A stretch of 64,000 nt of DNA, from NCBI GenBank assembly GCA_905132765.1, contig CAJHQP010000841.1, forward strand, positions 1 through 64,000, read 5' to 3'. Below, piece by piece: positions 21,557 to 33,596 of the stretch. Positions within the stretch are counted from its first letter, which is position 1; each line of letters begins with the position of its first letter. The DNA comes from Moricandia arvensis. Its lineage: Eukaryota > Streptophyta > Magnoliopsida > Brassicales > Brassicaceae. The notes under the pieces are model-generated. The model did not search any database. It had not been told where the DNA came from and saw only the letters and a program-made list of their open reading frames with translations. The translations under genes and the position numbers were made by a program.

Positions 21557-24500
21557 ATGGCTCCTCTTCCTTTCTTATCAGACCAAACCATGTCGCAAAC
21601 GCGTTTATCTTCAGACTCAAAGAAAAAGAACAGAACCAAGAAAACGCCTACCCCGCCGCAGCAGACGCAAACCCAAAAGCTGAAGCAAAAGACCGTATCA
21701 TCGTCGTCGTTGTCGTCATGGAGCCAGATAAAAAACATCCTGAGTTGCAAACAAATTGAAGGGCCACGAGTGCATGATCCATCGAAGATTATGTCGTCAT
21801 CTTGTGGCTCTTCTTTGTGTAAGTTCAGTGATGTTATTTACGGGAACGCCCGCGTGATTCACCGCTCAGATCACTCGCCGGAAAGTAGCAACCTTGGTCA
21901 AGATGGCAGCTCGCTGATCCGAAAACCCGTCACTAGTGGATCTTCTTCTTCAGTTAGATCTAACGGCTGTGGAGCTTACACATCATATTCATCATCCAAA
22001 TCTATGCATTTAAGAAAACTCTCAGGTTGCTATGAGTGTCACATGATTGTTGATCCCAGCAGGTTCAATATTTTATCTTACATTCTTAAAAAAGTACTTG
22101 CATATGTAGTTACAAAGGATAAAGAGAGAAGCTTCCAAAAGAGAGAGAGATTAGTTAATTAATGATATGTTTATATGATTAAATGATGTTAGGTATCCAA
22201 TATCACCAAGAATATTTGCATGTCCACAGTGTGGAGAAGTTTTTCCTAAGCTTGAAACCCTGGAGATTCATCAAGCAGTTCGCCATGCAGGTATGTTTAC
22301 ATGTTATCTCTTCTTATATATATCTGATCCTTTATAATACGAAGCTCAAATATGATGGTAAGTAAATTTATGCATTTTGACGTGATTTTAAGCAAAGATT
22401 GTGATAATTGTTATGTGTAAAATAGATGTTACTGAATTCATTCTGCCGCAATTAGTCAAATCGTTATGCTTATGCCATTCTAAATCAGACAGAAAGTTCA
22501 ACTGAGCTCAATCCTTTTACTTATAAAAGATAAAAACTACTTACTTAATCGTTCGGATTTTTCTTTTAATTAGTTTAGAAAATATGCATTAAAACATTAC
22601 TTTTGACATTTCATCGTTTGTCTTTTATATTTGTTGTCTCGTAAATGGGACCATAAAACTGGCATGTCATGTCGTTACTCTCAATATGTATTCGCAGCAA
22701 CATATTCATATTATAAATAGATGGTACTAAGATTAGAATATTTTATGTCGTAATCACCTATTAGGCGACAAACAACATCACGTGAATCTAGGATTATAAA
22801 GGCATGAAGATCTTTTATTTATGGTTCTTAATCTATAATTTAATATATTTTTTTGTTTTTTAACATTTTTTGGTTAAAAACCGTCTTTTATATCTTTTAG
22901 TAAAACATCAATTATTAGTTTTTTTAGTTAAAAATTAAGAAACGTATATTAATCAAAGTTAAAAATCCTATTATAAAATCTATTATTATAAAGAAGAGTA
23001 TGTCTCTCTTCTCCTTTAATCCACGTCATCAAATAAGTGTTTATGAGTTTGCCACGTGGCAAAGAAGACTAAAACACTGCGTTTGGCCACTTTCATGAAA
23101 CGCAAAGTTTTCGCTTAGGGTTAGGCAAGTTCTCTTCTTCACCTCTCTGGACTCATGGCGATTAAGCTTCTATTTATCATCTTCTCAATCGATCTTTCAT
23201 CTTTTTCATTTCATTACGAAGGATACCAGTTACAAAATAGTCACATTAAAACTCTCCATTAATCCATCACCCACAATCTATATTCACTATGATTTCTGAT
23301 CGTGGAAGGCGTGGAAGATCTACTATATAAAAGTACAAATTTCTTACTTTGAGAATCATACTCTCATTCGTTCTAAAAATCTATGTTAAACTAATCTAAA
23401 TTTTAATTAGAGTTTCAATCGACAAGAGTACATCAAATCTAATGACTTCCTCGAATCTCATGACAAGGAGAAGTATCGTTGCTCCTCGGATGAATCGGTG
23501 ATACCTCCCATGTCCTTTTTCATTAATCTATATACTGACTGGGAAAAAATCAGAAATAAAAGTATAGAGACTGTTCAAATGAGGGAGAGTGAAAAAGGGC
23601 GGAGTGGTGGAGTAGAGATCAAACATGTAGAGATGGATTCCGCCGGAATCACCAGGAGTAGGCGGCGTTCAGGTCAAGAACGAGAAACATATGCTCTGGC
23701 CTCTGGGTGGCTCTTCCCGACACGAGATCGAATAATACGCGTTCAGCAGGAGCGGGAACATGTCATCTCACGGACCATGAAAGAGGATGAAGACCTTGCA
23801 GGACCATCTCGATGCAGGTCACCAAATGTTCGACGAATTGCCTCAAACACAGTTTTACCTACAACTTTATTGTCTTAGCCTCTCACCAGGAATATCTACG
23901 GTTCAGGTATCTTTCTTAATTTTCTTATCAGCTTTTGTTTGAAACATGTATATAAATCTACAAAATGATGCTCAGGAAATAAGGTTGGAGATTTCAGTTA
24001 CAACGGGAGATGCACTGAAGCAAACAAGTAAAATAAACTAAGAATTCGCTTATAAGTTAGTTCAAAGCTTCTCATATCACTGCTTCTTCTCAGCTTTTAA
24101 AATGAACATTTATTTGTTCTCGAGAGTTTCCGTTTTTTCTTAACTTTGACGAAAAGCTTACATTGTAGCTCATCTTATAAAGCGGCAGATGCAAATGATT
24201 CTCCTACCAAATTTGAATACATCTTCAGCTGCGATCTCTTTGATTGTGTGGAAGAAAGCATTGGTTCCTTTATTTATGTACAAACGGTAATGTTTTACAC
24301 TTCCAGTATATCCTAATTACGTCATGTAGATTTTTAATCTGCAACTGCTTATGTTCCAATCTAGGTTCACTATATTATGAAGTAAGTTCTGTTTTTCACC
24401 AAGTATATGACTTCCACTATGGCAACTTCACCACTTTCGTTGGTTTTTTCTCACCCTCATTTCAATATCATTTCTTTACGCTTGCAAATGCCATTAAATA

Positions 24501-27323
24501 GGTGAATTTGAATCATGGTTTTATGTTCTCAGGCATAAAAGAAGGGTGTAATGTCCATTCACCATCTTTTTAAATAATTGTATATATTAATATTGTGTTA
24601 GAGCTTTGACACAACGAAGTGAATTTCAAAGAAATGTTTGGTGTCTCTGTTTTGATGAACATGAAGGTTGCTGGCGAGTAGTGGACACCATGAGACTTGC
24701 AAGGGGAGGTGTCAAACTGAGGCGGTCTCCTAGATGATTAACTGAATCTTACCGACGCTCTGGTGGCATACCAATCCGCCGGCAAAAGCAGCGGCTTAGA
24801 TTCAAAGCGTTTGGGGATAACGCGTTGAAGGTGGCCATAGTCAAAGGTTATTCTATTTGGAATCAGTTTCTTAGCTAAGAAACACACTGTGCAAAATACT
24901 TTATCATGTATAGTCCGCATTGCTGACACTTGCTTATTTGATCACAAAGCGGCTTACCTTTAGCCCAAAAAGGATAAGCAAGTTGAAAGAAGAGGCATGT
25001 TCATCTTCTTGAAGTTAGTTATCATTACTTTTTCTTCAACTCCACTAATCTATAAAACATGTTTGGTACTGCTAGGTTAAATTTCTATGGGCTGTCAAAA
25101 CAAACTTCGAGCTTCACGTTTTACTAGAAAAAGCAAGAGATACTGAGGTGTAAAGGTAAATAGGTGTATTGGTTTGTGTTTCCGTTTTACCCTTTCCCTT
25201 ATATCATATATTTAAAACTTATATAAAGAAAATTTGTGTGGATCCTTTAGAAGTTAATCATATACGGTGTTGCTGTTAAGTACTTAAGCATGAACTAATA
25301 TATAAAACTCACTCGACACTTTTCTCTGGCTCTGAGGTTTTTTCTTTTGCTGCTTATCAAATGGAATTTTTTTTGATGCTAATATGGTGTTGTATGTAAA
25401 TGACTTTTTATATGTGTTGCTCTTATGAAATAATGGTTTTGAATTATTTTTAGATTAGCGAAGTTGAGCATTTTGTACGGGTATTTAGTTGATTATTTTG
25501 TTTGTCCTTACTGCATCTTGAATTGAAAAGAATTCAATAATGGACATCATCTACACGCTAAGCAAGTGCACTCTCTTCAGGAGTATAATTATATTAAATT
25601 CAGTTGTTCATACTTAAACTATAAAATGTTTTTAAAGCTTTAACATTAGCTTAATCATGCTTAATATGCTTATGAGTGACATGAGTGGAAGAAAGCATCT
25701 GCCCAAATTTCATGAAGTTCATTGGGATGAAATGAAGGCTTCTCTTTTTGTGCAATCGTATCTCACAAAACCTGTCTTAGTTAAAATCAAAGAACCATGT
25801 ATCAGTTAAATAGTCTTTGGCTGAAGCGACTGCTATGAAACTTATTTCGTTTAAAACCTCGATGTCATATCTTTGATTTTTTGATATTTTAGTTAATTGT
25901 TCGACTCTTTTCTACTCCTTTTCTTAAAAATTCATTATATTCAACTGATAATAAATTGTATTTCCAATTTTCATCACAATTAAAAATAATTTTTAAATTA
26001 TATATTTATTTATTTACCGTCGACCGTTAGGCGGGTTTATACCCTAAGTACTTCAATATAAACATGACCTAAGAACAACATTAACGCAAGTACGTAAAGG
26101 TTTTATTGAGGGGACCTACCAAAAACCTTAAGAAATGTTCCCTAAACCCTCTAATTAAGAGAAGTTGTTGTTTTGATTCTTGTATTGTTCGCGGACCCCA
26201 CTGATACGTGGCGATCCGTGATTGGTTTGCTTTAATTTTTTTCTTTTTTTTAATAATCAGAAAAAAAAAAAAAATAAGATATTCTCATGCGTTAATGTTG
26301 CTCTAAGGTTCTATTTCCTTTACACGTTTTTGCAAAGTCTTTTAAATATATTTTTAAATGACAGTTCCAGTGTTTTGATCTAATGTCTGTTGGAATTTGA
26401 AAATACGGAAGCAATTCAATTCATACCAATCGTATCACTGATATTAGAGGCTCACAAATTAACCAAATCAAAAGAAAAATATAACTAAATAAATATACAA
26501 AATTTAATTTTGTTTGAATGCAACTTTATATTGGTCACGTACGTTATATTACACGTTTTGTAATGATTTTGCATGTAATAATTTTGTAATTCTTTCTAGT
26601 TATGGTAGATTTAAGGATATACAAAAAAATGTGAAGATCTTTTTATAATGTTTTTAAATTTTGATAAAAGTGTCAGAGTTAGGGCCAGACGATTCAGGAA
26701 GAAACATAGTGGACATCATCTTCAAATCTAGCTGGTTACGAAAAGACAGTCCAGGCTACAAGATCGAACGGATATTAAAAGTCCACAACACTCAGCGCAC
26801 TATCCAACGATTTGAAGACTGTCGCAACGCAGTCAAGTCCCATGCACATGCCTCCACCAGAAAAGAGCCTCGTTCAGCCGCCGACGGCAACGAGCTCCTC
26901 CGTTTCCACTGCACCACTGTTTCTTGCTCCCTCGGCTCCCGTGGTTCGACCTCCCTCTGCTCCAACGTCCCCTGGCTGCCGCGTAATGCACCATTATCCC
27001 GCCACGGCTTCCACGCCAAAACGCTGCGTTTAGGTGGTGGGTCCAATGAGATTAAGGGTGTGAGGACCACGGCGAGCAGCGGAAGAGCACATGATGCATT
27101 GAGGTGCTTTGACCAACGGAGGGCGATGGTTGTCTGCCGTGTGATTGCCGGAAGAGTGAGGCGCGTGCAGAGCGACACACCGGAAGATGAAAATGATTAT
27201 GGCTTGTATGATTCCGTTGCGGGTGTCGCTGGGGTCTACACAACCCTGGACGACTTGGTTGTCTTTAATCCCAAAGCCATACTTCCTTGTTTTGTAGTCA
27301 TCTACAAAGTTTCTGAGCTTTGA
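21557..27323 (+). CDS. C2H2-like zinc finger protein with PARP-like C-terminal region (three exons)
   Basis: The only host gene I recognise. Exons are 21557-22062, 22193-22290 and 26671-27323 (1,257 nt, 418 residues plus TGA); both introns are GT-AG and the frame is continuous. The start is the first in-frame ATG (MAPLPFLSDQ); another lies 11 codons on. The N-terminal 100 residues are basic and Ser/Pro/Gln-rich, with SWSQIKNILSCKQIEG. CYECHM leads to one finger split by intron 1: CPQC to H200 (CX2CX12HX4H, residues 179-200). Exon 3 carries KSSWLRKDSP, ERILKVHNTQRTIQRFE, LLRFHCTTVS (H281) and NPKAILPCFVVIYK. This architecture is that of the Arabidopsis C2H2-like family around At2g29660/At1g75710/At4g27240. 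The product is probably nuclear; biochemical function is unknown. Three apparent single-base insertions near 26970-27000 alter about eight residues. Confidence 0.85.
22063..22192 (+). other. Intron 1 of the C2H2 gene
   Basis: 130 bp, bounded by CAG|gttcaa and atgttag|GTATCC, splitting an Arg codon. It falls between the CYECHM motif and the zinc finger. Size and AT content are normal for Arabidopsis relatives. Confidence 0.8.
22979..26047 (+). mobile_element. Non-autonomous Helitron within intron 2
   Basis: The 5' end reads TCTATTATTATAAAGAAGAG directly after an A, followed by a typical Arabidopsis Helitron leader (ccacgtcatcaaataag, gccacgtggca). The 3' end has a short hairpin (CCGTC, 8-nt loop, GGCGG at about 26017-26034) and then CTAA at 26044-26047, consistent with a CTRR terminus. 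No RepHel helicase frame is visible. The interior has short frames, the longest 23498-23878 with a phrase HQMFDELPQ, but I could not identify a captured gene. It has the same orientation as the host gene. Confidence 0.6.
26120..26310. mobile_element. MITE-like segment in intron 2
   Basis: Shares acgtggcgatccgtgattgg (26206-26225) with the MITE at 36593-36852 (acgtggcggtccgtgattgg, one mismatch), followed by similar T- and A-rich runs and an end resembling gcgttaatgttgctct. The termini are too decayed to define a target duplication. Confidence 0.5.
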
Positions 27324-27824
27324 GAAAAAAAGAGGGACACTTTTTAACGATTTGGATTTGTATATTTTTTTATGAAGAATGAATATGTGTAGTAACGGAT
27401 TGTATTACTTAGTGATAATAGCATATTAATTGTTTTAAATTATGGTAGTGTGGCCTAGTCGAGAGTGAAAGATTACGGCATGTTTATTAGAAATCTCTTA
27501 GTAGAAATTTTTAACTTTTTTAAGAGACGTTTCTTAACTTTTACTCACTCTATTTCATTTTAATTGTCGTTTTAGATTTTTGCACACAGATTAAGTAAAC
27601 ATTTAATTCTACATATTTTTAAAATAAAAACACTATTACCTATACACCTAACCACATCCCAATCAATAGAAAAATAAAATAATATATAAAATCATTAAAT
27701 TTTGTATTGAAATTATAAAACGACACTTATTTTGAAACGAACAAAATTACCCTACAACGACAAGTAATTTGAAAAGAAGATAATAACTAAGAAAACTTAA
27801 GAACCGTCTCTTTAATAAGAGATC
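27324..27824. other. Downstream region of the C2H2 gene, no second gene
   Basis: AT-rich sequence after the stop codon. It holds the 3' UTR (an exact poly(A) site cannot be chosen) and phrases such as aagaaccgtctctttaataagagat that recur in plant MITEs. No coding potential was seen. Confidence 0.45.
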
Positions 27825-28100
27825 TAAAACCATCCGCAACCGTGATACCCGGTTAAAAATCTTTAGATTTTTTATTATTATTATTTTTAGTTAAAAAAAA
27901 AGATAACCAATGATGTGTCGTCACCTAACAACGAGACCCGCAAACAGTTACAATACTCCAGCGATTTGATCCTTAAATTAGGATATGAAGAGACCAATCT
28001 TTAATATATTGTGGGACCCGTCAACTTTTTTATTATATTTTACCTAGGGTTTGGAGCTAAAAAATTGGCAAGAGACTCCATTGGAGTTGCCCTAAGAGCC
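27825..28100. mobile_element. MITE-like element, approximate
   Basis: Begins near aaaccatccgcaaccgtgatacc and ends near gactccattggagttgccctaag. The start resembles the 'gcatccgcaaccgtg' terminus of the MITE at 36593-36852 and the end the 'ccattgg/ccaatgg agttgc' terminus type. No coding sequence. Boundaries and superfamily are uncertain. Confidence 0.4.
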
Positions 28101-28670
28101 GTTTCTTAGTAAATTTTTTTTAAAAAAAAAAATAGTCAAATTGTGTTAAGAACTTCAACCTAAGAGACCGGGTATAAACATAGCCTTAGGGTCTCTTTTT
28201 CTTTCACTCCAACAAAACTAGGTATATTCAAAATTCAGCGGCTTTCTCTTGCCATTTTTGTGATTAATTTTGTAGTTATGAGGTTGTAGCGATCGTCTGA
28301 TATGGCTTATTTAATAGCACTTATTGCAAGACTTAGCTACAAGTATATTTTGTGTCTAACATCCACAAATAGCTAGAAATTATGTTTGTAGCTATCTTAA
28401 CCACAAATAGCCACATATATTTTTAGCTATTCTGAACACAAATAATTTTATAATCCTTGCTATTATATTAATTGAAAAATATATTTATATAATTAAATTG
28501 ACTTATATTAGAGAATTTAGGTGTTATATACCTAATAAAATTCAAAATTAAGTAAATATATGTTTCCTGTTCATGACACTATTGATTTTTCCAGTAACCC
28601 AAAATTATCTCTATCAGTATATACAGTTTTACTTTATCTCAGATATATTATCCTATCAAAACCCATATCA
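28101..28670. other. AT-rich spacer with short dispersed repeats
   Basis: Between 28.3 and 28.45 kb the words tagcta, cacaaatagc and tgtagctat recur in both orientations, like CACTA subterminal repeats, but no terminus could be found. Nothing else was recognised. Confidence 0.35.
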
Positions 28671-29305
<635 letters not shown>

Positions 29306-29548
29306 TAGGTGATTTTGCAAGTATACATTTCGTGATTATTGTGTTCATTTGATGAATCGAGCTCATGGTGAATTTACTTCCTACAACTGTAATCTTTATG
29401 AGGATCTGAAAGTCAGATTTAGGCAACATGTCCTTACGAGAACTGCATATGGTACCAGAACTTTTCTCGTTGAGTTTTTAGTTTATGGGTTATGATCTAT
29501 TTGTCTTGGATCTAATAATGTATTATTTCTAAAGAACATGTGAAGATC

Positions 29549-29902
29549 TATTGAGTTGATGTCATTTTTATTATCAAACCAAATCTGAAGAACCAAGGTA
29601 ACTATAATGGTTTGTAGTTTTCATTTAGTGAAGTTGTTAAGTGTCAGAAGAAAAGTGGTCGTAACTATGTGTAAGCATGGCCTTAAGCTATAGTTAAAAT
29701 GTGCTCGTGGGAGCAGTTGTAATATTTAGAAAAGAGAGTAGGCTCTCTCTATAATCTTGTGTCATGTGTGAGTGTAAGGGTTGCAAATAGAAAACGAATT
29801 AAACTTTTGTTAAGAACTTTCTCTACACAAAAACAAAAAAAAAAACTAAGAAATGAAGATCAAACTACTACTTTATTATGTTTAATCATAAAGATCAGAA
29901 CA
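29549..29902 (+). repeat. Copia 2 5' LTR
   Basis: 354 bp, beginning tattgagttgatgtc (the TG start is now TA) and ending gatcagaaca. It contains caaggtaactataatggtttgtagtt and the promoter-like tctctctataat. It aligns along its length with 33253-33596, with scattered substitutions and small indels. Confidence 0.9.
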
Positions 29903-29914
29903 TGGTATCAGAGC
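29903..29914 (+). other. Copia 2 primer-binding site
   Basis: TGGTATCAGAGC, a perfect match to the initiator tRNA-Met primer site of plant copia elements, directly abutting the LTR. Confidence 0.95.
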
Positions 29915-29915
29915 T

Positions 29916-30710
29916 TTGTTGTCAAAATCACATCATGGTTTCAGAGCTTTTTTGGTCCATAGAGCCACTCTGAATGAAACAAAAGTTGTATACCAAGAAG
30001 GTGCAGAAAGAAGAAGATCCAACGACAAAGAAGCCAAGGCAATGGTTCAAGGAACCAAGAAGAAGAAGAAATATATTGAAGAGGATAAGAGGTGGTGTCA
30101 CAAAGACAACCATGAAGAAGAAGAAGTCGAAAAGCACATGTTTACATCAAGACAAGAAGAACAAGAACCAATAGAAGAAGAGAGATGGCTTATAGACAGC
30201 AGGTGTACATATCACATGACACCAAATGAGAAGATCTTTGTCAGAATCAACACAACCATACATGTTTCAATAAGAGTTGGAAATAGAGCTGTGATGATAT
30301 CAAATGGAAAAGGAGATATTAAAGAAATAACCAAGAAAGGCAAGAGAATCCTAAGAGATGATTTTCTTGTTCCCAAACTCGGAAAAGGTCTACTGAGCAT
30401 CCCTCAAATGATTACTAATGGGTATCAAGTTACTTTCAGAGAAAGTAGGTGCATTATTCATGATCAAGTTGGAAGAGAGATAGGAGAAATCCAAATGGTG
30501 AACAAAATCTGCCACATCAAATGGTCTACCAATGAAGAGACAGCAATGGTTGCAAACAATGAGGTTGCTGAGTTATGGCACAATAGGCTTGGGCATACAT
30601 GCTATACAAATATGAAAATCATGAAAGAAAAAGAGATGGTGATAGGCTTACCAAAGTTCAATACAAATCAAGAAGGATGTGAAAGCTGCATTCTAAGCAA
30701 GCACTTTTGA
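29916..30710 (+). pseudogene. Copia 2 protease and GAG-pre-integrase region
   Basis: An open frame of 264 codons. The first 90 residues are Lys/Glu-rich and resemble the extreme C-terminal part of gag. The protease site reads WLIDSRCTYHMTP, so the catalytic D-S-G triplet has become D-S-R, expected to abolish activity. KGLLSIPQM follows. The zinc-binding GAG-pre-integrase domain is intact in its ligands: LWHNRLGH and CESCILSK. The frame ends before the integrase core. The frame's first codons come from the primer site region, so the true start is unclear. Confidence 0.85.
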
Positions 30711-31600
30711 AGCCCCTTTTCGAAGGAATAAGAAGCAAGATCAAAAGAAAGACTTGAGATGATTCATAGTGATGTGTGTGGTCCAACGCAGATGCATCTC
30801 TAAGTGGCAGCAGGTACATTCGTATATTAATTGATGATGCTACAAGAATGTTTCGGGTTTGCTTTTTGAAAGAAAAGTCAAAAGTATTTCACACCTTCAA
30901 TAAATTCAAAAAAACTTGTTAAGAATCAAGCTGGTTGTAGAATCAAGAAGCTTAGAACAGATCGTGGAACAGAGTATCTATCTAGAGAGTTTACAAAATT
31001 CTTACAAGAAAATGAGATAGAAAGGCAATTGACTGCAACATATTATTCACGACAAAATGGAGTTTCAGAAAGAAGAAACAGAAGCTTGGTGGAGATGGAA
31101 AGAGCAATGATTAAACAGAAGAACTTACCTCTAAAGTTTTGGGCTGAAGTTGTTCATACTGCCGCGTATGTTCAAAATCGAACTACAACAAGAGTTCTCA
31201 AAAGTATAACTCCTCTAGAAGCCTGGAATGGAACTAAGCTCTCAATAAGCCACATCAAAGTGTTCGGAAGCATTTGCTATGTAAACATCCCTGATGAAAA
31301 ACGAAGGAAATGGGATGACAAGTCAAAGAAGGCAATATTTGTTCGGTATAACTCTCAAACAAAAGGATAAAAAGTATATCTGCTGGTAGGAAAGAAAATA
31401 GACATCTCCAGAGATGTCATTTTCGAATAAATAAGCAAATGGGACTGGGATAAGAAGGAAGTCATCAAACACCTTGCTTCACCTCCTGAACTGGAAGCTA
31501 TCAAAGAAGGTACAAGAAATGTTGAGCCAGAATCAAGTGACAATGAATCTAGAGAAAGAAGAAACTCTCAGTCTTATTCACCGAACCAAGTATCTGACAT
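30711..31600 (+). pseudogene. Copia 2 integrase, broken
   Basis: IDDATRMF (first catalytic Asp region) lies near 30.83 kb, and RTDRGTEY (second Asp) near 30.95 kb. The frame 31029-31370 has YYSRQNGVSERRNRSLVEMERAM, whose Glu is the third catalytic residue, then FWAEVVHTAAYVQNR and the GKPR-like C-terminal motif. Frameshifts and stops near 30.79, 30.92 and 31.37 kb separate the pieces. Confidence 0.85.
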
Positions 31601-32640
31601 TCTAGAGGGAAACTCAAGAAAATCAAATAGAGTGCTAGATAGTCTAGAAGGAAGCTCAGGTCCACCAAATAGAAATACTAGAGCAATGGAAGACCTTCTC
31701 CTAACTGCACCAAATGCCAACATTGAGTATTTTGCATTAAGCAAAGGGTGTTACTCGAGCTTTGAAGAATCCACACTGTTTGATGAAGCTTTGAAACAAA
31801 AAGAGTGGAGAGAAGCAATGAAGGGAGATATACAGATGATTGAAAAAAATCAAACTTGGGAACTTTTCAAAAGACACTGAACAAAAACATTGTTTGGATA
31901 TATAGGTTAAAATCTGATGTAAAAGGAGAAGTGGTGAAATACAAAGTAAGGTTGGTGGCAAAAGGTTTTTCTAAACAACATGGTGTAGACTACTTGGAGA
32001 CATTTTCTCCTGTCTCGAGACATGAAACTATTAGATTTCTGCTTGCGCGCAGCTCAAAGAAAGTGGAAGTTGTATCAACTTGATGTTAAATCAGCTTTCT
32101 TAAATGGTCATCTAGAAGAAGAAATATATGATGAGCAACCACTTGGTTTTGAGGAAGAAGGGAAAGAAGATCATGTTCTTCGCTTGTACAAAGATCTCTA
32201 TGGTCTAAAACAGACCCCTAAAAGCTTGGTACAATAGTATAGATGAGTTTTTCTTGAGATAAAACTTTAAGAGGAGTGAAAACGATCATGCGCTATACAC
32301 CAAGAAGGTTAGTGGGAAAATTCTGAAAGTGTGCATCTATGTGGATGATCTCATTGTCACTGGTGATGATGATTACATGATTGAAAAATTCAAGACATCA
32401 ATGAAAAGTGAGTTCGAGATGTCTGATTTAGGCTTGCTAAACTATTTTCTTGGGATGGAGGTTGTACAAGAGGAAGAGGGAATATCACTGACACGAGAGT
32501 GCTATGCAAAAAGACTGCTTGAAAAATTCAACATGAAAGAATGCAAGACCATGGAAACACTGCTGGTATTTCACAACAAGAGTCAAGTAGATGGAAGGAG
32601 TTCACGGATCCTAAGGTCTATAGAAGTCTAGTGGGAGGTA
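31601..32640 (+). pseudogene. Copia 2 reverse transcriptase, broken
   Basis: RVT_2 family. EWREAMKGDIQMIEKNQTWEL opens the domain; RLVAKGFSKQHGVDYLETFSP and YQLDVKSAFLNGHLEEEIY follow with a frameshift near 32.05 kb; LYGLKQTPK is followed by a stop near 32.24 kb; the catalytic box CIYVDDLIV (32.34 kb) is intact, then FEMSDLG and the thumb. Another frameshift lies near 32.56 kb. Confidence 0.9.
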
Positions 32641-33205
32641 TGTTGTACCTCACTGCCACTCGACCAGATCTCATGTTCTTTGCATCTTACTTGTCAAGAT
32701 ACTTGAAGGAGTCTAGAAGCAAACATCTCAAGGAAGCAAAAAGAGTTCTCAGATATATAAAAGGGATAAGTGATATGGGATTGCATTTTAAAACAGTGAT
32801 CGGGGAGGATGCAAAAATGATCTAAAATCAACTATATGTTATTGTTTCAGTCTCGGTTCTGCAATTTTCTCTTGTCAAACAAGCAAACAAGATACTATTG
32901 CTCAATCAACAATAGAAGCTGATTGCATGGTGTTTTGTGCTGCAGAAAATAAATCGATATGGCTGAAGAGATTATTTTAAGATTTCATGTTCAATGATCA
33001 AGAGGCAGTTCCCATATATTGCGACAATCAATCAGACCTATCCATTGGCAAAAATCATGTCCAACATAGAACCAAGCATATTCAGATAAAATATCATGTG
33101 GCTAAAAAGTATGAGAATAAGGGAGATATTCAGTTGCAATATTGCAAAGGTGAGGAACAAATGACAGATATATTCAAAAAATCTCTAGGAGAAAAGATAT
33201 TTTAG
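32600..33205 (+). pseudogene. Copia 2 connection and RNase H, broken
   Basis: VYRSLVGGMLYLTATRPDLMF and AKRVLRYIKG are the conserved connection motifs. After a stop near 32.82 kb, RNase H continues with IEADCMVFCAAEN and, in a clean 72-codon frame (32987-33205), IYCDNQSDLSIGKNHVQHRTKHI and GEEQMTDIFKKSL, the typical copia C-terminus, ending 47 bp before the 3' LTR. Confidence 0.9.
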
Positions 33206-33252
33206 AAGTTTCGTTATCAACTTGGTTTGATTAACAAAAGAACAAGTGGGAG

Positions 33253-33596
33253 TGTTGAGTAATGTCGTTTTGTACTCAAACCAAATATGAAGAACCAAGG
33301 TAACTATAATGGTTTGTAGTTTTTGTTTAGTGAAGTTGTTAATGTCGGAAGAAGTGGTTGTAATTATGTGTAAGCATGACCTTAAGCTAAAACTAAAAGG
33401 TGTTAGTGGGAGAAATTGTAATAGTTAGAAAAGAGAGTAGGTTCTCTCTATAAGCTTGTGTCGTGTGTGAGTGTAAGGGTTGCAAGAAAAATGAATTAAG
33501 CTTTTGTTAAGAACTTTCTCTACGCAAAAAAAAAACAAAAACAACAATAAAGATAAAACTACTAATTTATTTTGTTTAATCTTATATATCACAATA
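33253..33596 (+). repeat. Copia 2 3' LTR
   Basis: 344 bp starting TGTTGAGTAATGTCG after a purine-rich tract. It is the partner of 29549-29902. Several internal indels between the two suggest a substantial age. Confidence 0.9.

Larger units (their letters stand above)
22291..26670 (+). other. Intron 2 of the C2H2 gene, 4.4 kb, loaded with mobile DNA
   Basis: The donor is GCAG|gtatgt and the acceptor gataaaag|TGTCAG. Joining them restores Val202 and the conserved run into SELGPDDSGR. At 4,380 bp it is far longer than usual for small-genome Brassicaceae; about 3.07 kb is a Helitron (22979-26047) and about 0.2 kb is MITE-like (about 26120-26310). The flanks at 22291-22978 and 26311-26670 are AT-rich with no recognised features. 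Confidence 0.8.
29549..33596 (+). mobile_element. Ty1/copia retrotransposon 2, gag-deficient, with both LTRs
   Basis: Two direct LTRs of about 350 bp flank a copia polyprotein in the order protease, integrase, RT, RNase H. The primer site lies 3' of the 5' LTR and a purine-rich tract (caagtgggag) just before the 3' LTR. Only about 220 bp separate the primer site from protease-adjacent sequence, so most of gag is missing. Flanks do not match as a target duplication; the 3' LTR is followed by another primer-site sequence. Confidence 0.9.

Noticed and set aside
23498..23878. 126-codon frame inside the intron-2 Helitron as a captured gene
   Set aside because: The phrase HQMFDELPQ is suggestive of a PPR-like motif but no repeat or other domain supports it.
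26792..27243. Minus-strand and alternative-frame ORFs over C2H2 exon 3
   Set aside because: Shadows of the GC-rich exon; the plus-strand frame carries the conserved family motifs.
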